Positions 15,022 to 20,068 of a DNA stretch of 20,068 nucleotides are shown in pieces. The stretch spans positions 1-20,068 of the forward strand of contig JANQDY010000152.1 of the NCBI GenBank assembly GCA_028278625.1, read 5' to 3'. Origin of the DNA: Thermodesulfobacteriota bacterium. Lineage in GTDB: Bacteria; Desulfobacterota; DSM-4660; Desulfatiglandales; Desulfatiglandaceae. The notes below the pieces were generated by a model that worked only from the letters and a program-made list of their open reading frames with translations, was not told the DNA's origin and made no database searches. The translations under genes and the position numbers were made by a program. Position 1 is the first letter of the stretch. The number at the start of each line of letters is the position of its first letter.

Positions 15022-16182
15022 ATGGACTTTGAATTGACCCAAGAAGAGCGGATGCTGAAAAGTACCGTTGCCAGATTCGTGGACAAGGAGGTCATCCCCC
15101 TGGCCCCTGAGATCGATGAACAGGAGAGGTTTCCGGAAGAGAGCTTCAAGGCCATGGCAGACATGGGTCTCTTCGGCGTATCCATCCCCGAGGCATACGG
15201 CGGCAGCGGTGCTGATTTTCTCTCCTGCGTTCTGGTCATGGAGGAATTGATGCGGGGGTGCGTCTCCACGGGAAACACCTACGGGGCCCATGCCATCCTT
15301 TGCGCGGAAAACATTTTCAGAAACGGCAATGAGGCCCAGCGGAACAAATACCTGCCCCCGCTGATCAGCGGTGAGAAGATCGGTGCCCTTGCCATCACCG
15401 AGCCGGAAGCCGGTTCAGACGCCCTCTCCCTAAGGACTCGCGCGGTCAAAGAAGGGGATAGATACCTTCTAAACGGCACCAAGATGTTCATCACCAACGG
15501 CCCTTTGGCGGACGTGATCGTGGTGTACGCCAAAACCGAACCCAAAGCAGGCCCCAAGGGGATATCCGCCTTTATCGTTGAGAAGGATTTCCCCGGGTTT
15601 GCCACCGGCAAGACCCTCAAAAAGATGGGGGTTCGGGGATCCCCCACCGGAGAGCTGATCTTTGAAAACTGCGAGGTGCCGGCCGAAAACCTCCTTGGCG
15701 TGGAAAACCAGGGATTGAACGTCCTCATGAGCGGGCTGGACCGGGAGCGGATCCTCTGGTCCATTGCCCCCATCGCCGTGGCCCAGGGGGCCTTTGACCT
15801 GGCGTTCAAGTATGCAACGGAGCGGAAGCAGTTCGGCGCGCCGATTGCCAGTTTTCAGATGATCCAGCAGATCCTGGCGGATATGGCCACCGATATTCAG
15901 GCCGGCCGGGTCCTCGCCTATTGGGCCGCAACACGCGCCGCTTCAGGCAGACGGGCCAGGCTCGATGCCTCCTATGCAAAGCTCTTCTGTGCCGAGGCTG
16001 GGGTCAGGGCCGTGGGAAAGGCGGTCCAGGTATTCGGAGGATACGGGTTTATTCGGGAATTCCCCATCGAGAGGATGTACAGGGATGTCAAGGGGATCGA
16101 GTTCGGCGCCGGAACCAATCAGATCCAGCGACTGATCATAATGCGGGAACTGATGCGTAAAATGGGGAACCCATCCGGGTAA
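15022..16182 (+). CDS. Acyl-CoA dehydrogenase, isovaleryl-CoA dehydrogenase-like active site
   Basis: A 386-residue FAD acyl-CoA dehydrogenase of standard length. Signature LAITEPEAGSD (123-133) and QVFGGYGFIREFPIERMYRDV (336-356) are clear. The catalytic Glu of medium-/short-chain enzymes (before GT in YEGT) is replaced: the sequence is EFGAGTNQIQR with A363. Instead E242 in SGLDRERILW aligns with the helix-G Glu of isovaleryl-CoA dehydrogenase (E254) and long-chain enzymes. This favours a branched or bulky acyl-CoA over a straight short chain, though such residues do not fix the substrate. Electrons would normally go to an ETF, and none is encoded in the window. It starts three bases after the biotin carboxylase stop, which implies tight co-expression. 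Confidence 0.9.
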   Translation: MDFELTQEERMLKSTVARFVDKEVIPLAPEIDEQERFPEESFKAMADMGLFGVSIPEAYGGSGADFLSCVLVMEELMRGCVSTGNTYGAHAILCAENIFRNGNEAQRNKYLPPLISGEKIGALAITEPEAGSDALSLRTRAVKEGDRYLLNGTKMFITNGPLADVIVVYAKTEPKAGPKGISAFIVEKDFPGFATGKTLKKMGVRGSPTGELIFENCEVPAENLLGVENQGLNVLMSGLDRERILWSIAPIAVAQGAFDLAFKYATERKQFGAPIASFQMIQQILADMATDIQAGRVLAYWAATRAASGRRARLDASYAKLFCAEAGVRAVGKAVQVFGGYGFIREFPIERMYRDVKGIEFGAGTNQIQRLIIMRELMRKMGNPSG

Positions 16183-16268
16183 CGCATGTGAAAAATGCGC
16201 TTTCGCAATCACTTTGAGAGGCCATCTCTTACATATATAGCAATTTTGAATTTGTTCTTTTAACCGCA

Positions 16269-16316
16269 GAATATCGAAGGAAAACTTCAGAATTCGACAT
16301 TCCTTGTTCGATATTC
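16269..16316. repeat. Inverted-repeat element in the 16183-16420 gap
   Basis: GAATATCGAA (16269-16278) is an exact inverted copy of TTCGATATTC (16307-16316). AAGGA (16277-16281) and TCCTT (16301-16305) extend the pairing, and a tandem TTCGATA follows at 16307-16320. The composition is AT-rich. The ...CATTCCTTGTTCGATATTCG... style is, as I recall, a dispersed repeat in environmental genomes. The rest of this 238-base gap holds CGCAT/ATGCG (16183-16187/16195-16199), a small hairpin after the dehydrogenase stop. It also holds weak promoter-like words (TTGAGA 16214-16219, TATATA 16234-16239) at non-ideal 14-bp spacing. No gene is seen in it. Confidence 0.65.
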
Positions 16317-16407
16317 GATATTCGCTTTTTGATGTTTCAAGTATCTTTGCTGAGGCTTTCTTTGAACCCCTTACCGCCGGAAGACCGCGGGTTTTCCGGC
16401 AACCCGC

Positions 16408-16414
16408 AAGGAGG
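16408..16414 (+). promoter_or_regulatory. Ribosome binding site fixing the acyl-CoA ligase start
   Basis: AAGGAGG ends six bases before ATG 16421. The frame is open back to an ATG at 16304, but the 39 extra residues would come from the repeat-containing AT-rich gap and have no ribosome site, so they are rejected. Confidence 0.8.
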
Positions 16415-16420
16415 AAGCGC

Positions 16421-18088
16421 ATGGAGGAGAGATTCTGGCACAAGGCGTATGCGAAAGATGTCCCACCCACCATTCAGTACGAAACCATTACCCTGCCCCA
16501 GGCCCTTGAACGAAGCGCCCTGAAATACCCGGAGACGGTTGCACTGGTGATGATGGGAAAGACCATCACCTACCGGCAGCTCGATGAACTGGTCAACCGT
16601 TTCGCGGGTGCGCTTGCGGATCTGGGGCTTCAAAAGGGGGACAAGGTGGCCATTGCCCTTCCCAACATGCCCCAGGTGATTATCGCCGCCTATGCGGTGT
16701 TCAAACTGGGGGGTGCGGTGGTCATGAACAACCCCCTTTATACGGAGAGCGAGCTGGAACACCAGTTGAACGATTCTGAATCCAAGTTGGCCATCTGCAT
16801 GGATCTTCTGGTCCCCAGGTTTCTGAAATTAAAAGAAAAGACGGGAATCGAAAATATCATTTCCTGCCACATCCGGGATTACCTCCCCTTCCCCAAGAAG
16901 CAGCTCTTCCCGATTGTAAAAAAGAAGATGCATCGAAAGCACGACCCGTCCGAAGGGGTTCCTGAGTTCATGCAGCTGATCAAGAAGTACCCGCCGAACC
17001 CGCCCAAAACGGAAGTCCTATTCGACGATCTTGCGGCCCTCCTTTACACCGGCGGCACCACCGGCCTCTCCAAAGGGGTGGTGTTGACCCATGCCAACTG
17101 CAGCATCTGCGTTCAGCAGCTGAAAGCCTGGCTCCCGGACGCGGAAGATGGAAAGGACAGCATGCTGGGCACCTTTCCGGTATTTCATACGGCCGGGTTC
17201 ACCACCGGCATGAACACGGCCATATACCGGGGGCTCACCTACATCCTCATCCCCCGTCCGGATCCTAAGACGGTCCTTGAAATGACCCGGAAGTACAAAC
17301 CCAACTGGTTTCCCTGCGTCCCGACCCTTTTTGTGGGCGTTCTGGGGCACCCGGATTTTCCCAAAACCGATTTTTCCCAAGTGAAGTGCTGCGTTTCAGG
17401 AGCGGCACCCCTTGCCCTTGAGACCCTGAAGGAATGGAAAACCAAGGTGGGAGCGGATATTGTGGAGTGTTACGGCCTCACCGAAACCTCCACCCTGTCC
17501 CATGCCAATCCCTGGGGCGGAAAGTTGAAGCCCGGAAGCGTCGGGGTTCCCGTCTCCGATACGGACTGCCGAATCGTGGATGTGGAGACGGGAGAAAAGG
17601 ACATGCCCCAGGGCGAGTCCGGAGAGATTCTTTTAAAGGGCCCCCAGGTGACCAGCGGGTATTTCAATCAACCGGAAGAGACCGCCCAAACCATCCGGGA
17701 CGGGTGGCTCTACACCGGCGACATCGGGTACATGGATGATGACGGCTACCTCTTCATTGTGGACCGGAAAAAAGACATGATCATCGCGGGTGGATATAAC
17801 ATCTACCCCAGGGATATCGATGAAGTGCTGTACGAAAATCCCAAAATACGGGAGGCCTGTGCCATCGGGGTGCCCGATACCTACAGGGGGGAGACCGTAA
17901 AGGTCTTTGTGGTTGCAGAACCCGGACAAACCCTCACCGAAGATGAGATCATCACCTGGTGCAGGGAAAAGCTAGCCCCCTACAAGGTCCCCAAGCAGGT
18001 GGAATTCATGGACGAACTCCCCAAAAGCGCCATCGGCAAGGTGCTCCGGCGGAAGCTCAGGGAAATGGAGTTGGAGAAGAGCGCTTAA
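16421..18088 (+). CDS. AMP-forming acyl-CoA ligase (long-chain fatty acid-CoA ligase-like)
   Basis: A 555-residue member of the ANL superfamily. Motifs: ATP loop YTGGTTGLSKG (209-219), YGLTET (351-356), YTGDIGYMDDDGYLFIVDRKKD (431-452, hinge included), GGYNIYPRDIDEVL (457-470) and the C-terminal catalytic K540 in PKSAIGKVLRR. It activates a carboxylic acid with ATP to the acyl-adenylate and then the CoA thioester, and so would open the pathway. Motif style and length are closest to FadD-type ligases, but the acyl pocket cannot be read for chain length. No membrane segment is evident. It follows a 238-base gap and could have its own promoter. The FAD oxidoreductase gene begins 38 bases after its stop. 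Confidence 0.92.
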   Translation: MEERFWHKAYAKDVPPTIQYETITLPQALERSALKYPETVALVMMGKTITYRQLDELVNRFAGALADLGLQKGDKVAIALPNMPQVIIAAYAVFKLGGAVVMNNPLYTESELEHQLNDSESKLAICMDLLVPRFLKLKEKTGIENIISCHIRDYLPFPKKQLFPIVKKKMHRKHDPSEGVPEFMQLIKKYPPNPPKTEVLFDDLAALLYTGGTTGLSKGVVLTHANCSICVQQLKAWLPDAEDGKDSMLGTFPVFHTAGFTTGMNTAIYRGLTYILIPRPDPKTVLEMTRKYKPNWFPCVPTLFVGVLGHPDFPKTDFSQVKCCVSGAAPLALETLKEWKTKVGADIVECYGLTETSTLSHANPWGGKLKPGSVGVPVSDTDCRIVDVETGEKDMPQGESGEILLKGPQVTSGYFNQPEETAQTIRDGWLYTGDIGYMDDDGYLFIVDRKKDMIIAGGYNIYPRDIDEVLYENPKIREACAIGVPDTYRGETVKVFVVAEPGQTLTEDEIITWCREKLAPYKVPKQVEFMDELPKSAIGKVLRRKLREMELEKSA

Positions 18089-18126
18089 GGGATCGGCAAT
18101 ACCGGACTGCAAACGGAGGAATTTCT

Positions 18127-19629
18127 ATGAACGACTATGACGCAATCGTCATCGGAGCGGGAAACGGGGGACTCACCGCATCCGCGGCCCTGGCCCAAAA
18201 AGGGGTGAAGGTCCTGCTCCTTGAACGGCACAACATCCCCGGGGGATGCGCCACCAGTTTCTGCCGGGGCCGTTTCGAGTTCGAGGTGGCCCTTCACCAG
18301 TTGAGCGGCATGGGCACCCCCCAAAAACCGGGACCCCTCCGCATGACCCTGGGAAGCCTGGGTGTTCTGGACCGATTGGATCTGGTGGAGATGCCGGATC
18401 TTTACAGCGTGGTCATGCCGGACGGCTTTAAGATCTCATTCAAACCGGACAAAACCGCGGTTATCCAGGAACTGAAGCACCGGTTCCCCCATGAGGAAAA
18501 GAACATCGAGACCTTTTTCGATCTGGTATATGCCTACGCCAACCAGATGCTGGCAACCTTTTTCTTCAAGGACCCGGCCCCCACCCGTGAAAAATACCCG
18601 GAAATGTACGCCTATGCCTTTAAAACCGCCGGCCAGGTTCTGGACGAACTCTTCACCGATCCCCTGCTCAAGACCGTCATCAGCGTCTACTGGGGATACG
18701 TGGGGTTGCCGCCGGACCGTCTCGCCTTTCCCTATCTGGCCATGATCTTCTTCACCTATATCGAATTCAAGCCCTTTCACATCAAAGGGGGATCCCAGGC
18801 CCTCAGCAATACAATCGTCAATCACTTCCTGAACAACGGGGGAACCGTGCGATACAACTGCTCCGTGGAAAAAATCATGGTGGAAAACGGGGCCGTGGCG
18901 GGTGTGATGACGGCGAATGGTGAATCCATACGGAGTCGTTTTGTGGTATCAAACGCATCCCAGGTCTCAACCTATGCGGGTCTCATGGACCCGGAACATG
19001 TACCGCCCGGCGTTTCCAGGGAGATGCGGGGCAGGAGCCTGAGCCCGTCCGCATTTACCCTGTTTGCCGGTTTTGATTGTGAACCTGAAGACTTGGGATT
19101 AACGGATCCCACCACGTTCCTCATCAAAAATCTGGATGTGACGGATCGGAACCTCAGCAGTATGGAAGAACTGCCCATCGGTAACCAGCCCATGGTCCTC
19201 AGTTGCTACGATGTGTCGGACCCGGAGTTTTCCCCCAAAGGGACCTGCCAGGCAAACATCGTGACCCTCAAGTATGGAAAGACCTGGCTGAAGGTTCCTC
19301 CCAGGAGCTATCACCGGGTGAAGTTCGCGTGTGCGGAGGAGATGCTTCGGAGGGTGGAGGAGATCTATCCGGACCTAAGAGGCCACATCGAAGAACTGGA
19401 GGTGGCAACTCCCTTAACCCACATGCGGTATCTGGGCCATCCGGAGGGGGCCATCTACGGATACGAACAGTACACCAAGGATTCCATGTTCTTTCAGCCG
19501 GGAAGATACTCTCCCGTAAAAGGGCTTTACTTTGCCAGCGGCTGGGTGGGGGATTGCGGGTTTCACCCGACGCTTCAGGCCGGCTGTAACGTGGCCAGAT
19601 CCATCGTTCGCAAACTGGAGACGGAATAA
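18127..19629 (+). CDS. Phytoene desaturase/CrtISO-like FAD-dependent oxidoreductase
   Basis: A 500-residue flavoprotein. The N-terminus DYDAIVIGAGNGGLTASAALAQKGVKVLLLERHNIPGGCATSF is the Rossmann FAD site (GAGNGG 10-15, ribose-binding E33) followed by the GGCA motif of the CrtI/CrtISO/retinol-saturase group. The C-terminal GLYFASGWVGDCGFHPTLQAGCNVARSIV is the family's second FAD contact. Known members desaturate, isomerise or saturate polyene chains. No carotenoid synthesis gene is nearby, so carotenoid work is unlikely; a role on an unsaturated or isoprenoid-like catabolic intermediate is a guess. GGAGGA (18115-18120) precedes ATG 18127. The longer frame from 17959 overlaps the ligase gene and is rejected. 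The next flavoprotein gene starts two bases after its stop, suggesting a redox partner. Confidence 0.87.
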   Translation: MNDYDAIVIGAGNGGLTASAALAQKGVKVLLLERHNIPGGCATSFCRGRFEFEVALHQLSGMGTPQKPGPLRMTLGSLGVLDRLDLVEMPDLYSVVMPDGFKISFKPDKTAVIQELKHRFPHEEKNIETFFDLVYAYANQMLATFFFKDPAPTREKYPEMYAYAFKTAGQVLDELFTDPLLKTVISVYWGYVGLPPDRLAFPYLAMIFFTYIEFKPFHIKGGSQALSNTIVNHFLNNGGTVRYNCSVEKIMVENGAVAGVMTANGESIRSRFVVSNASQVSTYAGLMDPEHVPPGVSREMRGRSLSPSAFTLFAGFDCEPEDLGLTDPTTFLIKNLDVTDRNLSSMEELPIGNQPMVLSCYDVSDPEFSPKGTCQANIVTLKYGKTWLKVPPRSYHRVKFACAEEMLRRVEEIYPDLRGHIEELEVATPLTHMRYLGHPEGAIYGYEQYTKDSMFFQPGRYSPVKGLYFASGWVGDCGFHPTLQAGCNVARSIVRKLETE

Positions 19630-19630
19630 G

Positions 19631-20068
19631 ATGAAAAAGGCCGTATATGAAGAATTTGACGGATATGGGGATATCGTTCAGGAGATCGAATACAGCCGGA
19701 AGTTCGGCGTGGATTACACGAAAGATGCGAGCATGCCGGACCGGTTCATCAGCCGGCTTCATCCCACGCTGTTGAAACTCCGGGTGAATGATATCGTGGA
19801 GGAGACCGCCACTGCCAGGACGTTTCGGCTGATTCCGAAAAAGGGTGATCTTCCCCCGTTTCTGGCGGGTCAGTATATTTCCCTTACAATGGACACCGGC
19901 AGCATCCGCACCAACCGCCCTTACAGCATATCATCCCCCCCGAACCAGACAGGATTTTGGGATATTACGGTTCGGCGGGTGGCATCGGGGCTGGTATCGG
20001 GTTACCTCTTCGATCATGTAAAAAAAGGGGATATCCTGGAGAGTTCGGGGCCTTGCGGTAACTTCTAT
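19631..20068 (+). CDS. Ferredoxin-NAD(P)+ reductase-type flavoprotein, N-terminal part (cut by window end)
   Basis: The first 146 codons of a gene that continues past the right edge. After an unusual extension of about 45 residues (MKKAVYEEFDGYGDIVQEIE...), the FAD-binding beta-barrel of the FNR family begins. GQYISLTMD (80-88) and RPYSISSPP (96-104) are the flavin-binding RxYS motif, and VSGYLFDHVKKGDILESSGPCGNFY (122-146) is the usual continuation. Known relatives carry NAD(P)H electrons to or from a [2Fe-2S] ferredoxin domain, often fused at the C-terminus; that part is not in view. It starts two bases after the CrtI-like gene, so translational coupling and a shared electron path are likely. 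A GGAG lies upstream of the ATG. Confidence 0.85.
   Translation, partial: MKKAVYEEFDGYGDIVQEIEYSRKFGVDYTKDASMPDRFISRLHPTLLKLRVNDIVEETATARTFRLIPKKGDLPPFLAGQYISLTMDTGSIRTNRPYSISSPPNQTGFWDITVRRVASGLVSGYLFDHVKKGDILESSGPCGNFY

Noticed and set aside
10094..16182. Classical leucine (Liu) or geranyl-CoA (Atu) degradation cluster
   Set aside because: No HMG-CoA lyase, crotonase hydratase or AtuA-like gene is seen, the biotin carrier is separate, and there are two carboxyltransferases; only the general logic is shared.
16269..16320. CRISPR-like array from the repeated TTCGATA words
   Set aside because: Only short tandem and inverted words with no spacer-repeat periodicity and no cas genes.
16304..16420. 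Longer N-terminus for the acyl-CoA ligase
   Set aside because: It would translate an inverted-repeat, AT-rich gap, and a good ribosome site precedes ATG 16421.
18127..19629. Carotenoid biosynthesis gene
   Set aside because: No phytoene synthase, prenyl transferase or cyclase is nearby; the neighbours are acyl-CoA enzymes and a reductase.

Overview
The window is one strand-uniform block (every supported gene is on +) from a GC-rich bacterial genome. The gene content suggests a strictly or facultatively anaerobic Desulfobacterota-type (deltaproteobacterial) degrader: bacterial-style Shine-Dalgarno sites, a VapBC module, SCP2-domain fusion enzymes, an HMG-CoA-synthase-like/DUF35 thiolase system, and an FeS-flavin dienoyl-CoA reductase-like enzyme. 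This taxonomic reading is an inference; no rRNA or marker gene is present.

Layout. Positions 1-126 hold the last 41 codons of a LuxR-type HTH regulator. Positions 217-924 hold a VapBC-type toxin-antitoxin pair with a strong promoter that appears to give a leaderless antitoxin mRNA. Positions 1000-1722 hold a TetR-family regulator preceded by a perfect 18-bp palindrome, a candidate operator. From 1799 to the right edge runs a long, tightly spaced set of acyl-CoA metabolism genes, probably one operon or regulon: (1) hydratase 2 (MaoC)-SDR-SCP2 fusion; (2) HMGCS/KAS-III-like thiolase-DUF35-SDR-SCP2 fusion; (3) SCP-x-type thiolase; (4) 2,4-dienoyl-CoA reductase/old-yellow-enzyme flavoprotein with an FeS motif; (5,6) two divergent biotin-dependent carboxyltransferase subunits; (7) a free biotin carrier protein; (8) biotin carboxylase; (9) isovaleryl-CoA-dehydrogenase-like acyl-CoA dehydrogenase; (10) AMP-forming acyl-CoA ligase; (11) phytoene-desaturase/CrtISO-like FAD oxidoreductase; (12) the start of a ferredoxin-reductase-like flavoprotein, cut by the window end.

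How they may work together (inference). The ligase activates a carboxylic acid. The dehydrogenase makes an enoyl-CoA. The four-gene carboxylase adds CO2 to an acyl- or enoyl-CoA. The MaoC-SDR and thiolase-SDR fusions carry out hydration, oxidation and C-C cleavage, with SCP2 domains suggesting a bulky, hydrophobic CoA ester. The reductases deal with double bonds and electron transfer. The set resembles in logic, but not in gene content, the leucine/acyclic-terpene (Liu/Atu) pathways. It lacks a recognisable HMG-CoA lyase and a crotonase-type hydratase, and uses thiolase-superfamily proteins plus DUF35 instead. The substrate cannot be read from the sequence.

Three gaps in the cluster hold palindromic or inverted-repeat elements (6731-6820, 13259-13326, 16269-16316), which look like dispersed intergenic repeats inserted between co-oriented genes. 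There is no gene-free stretch longer than 300 bases; the largest gap is 16183-16420.
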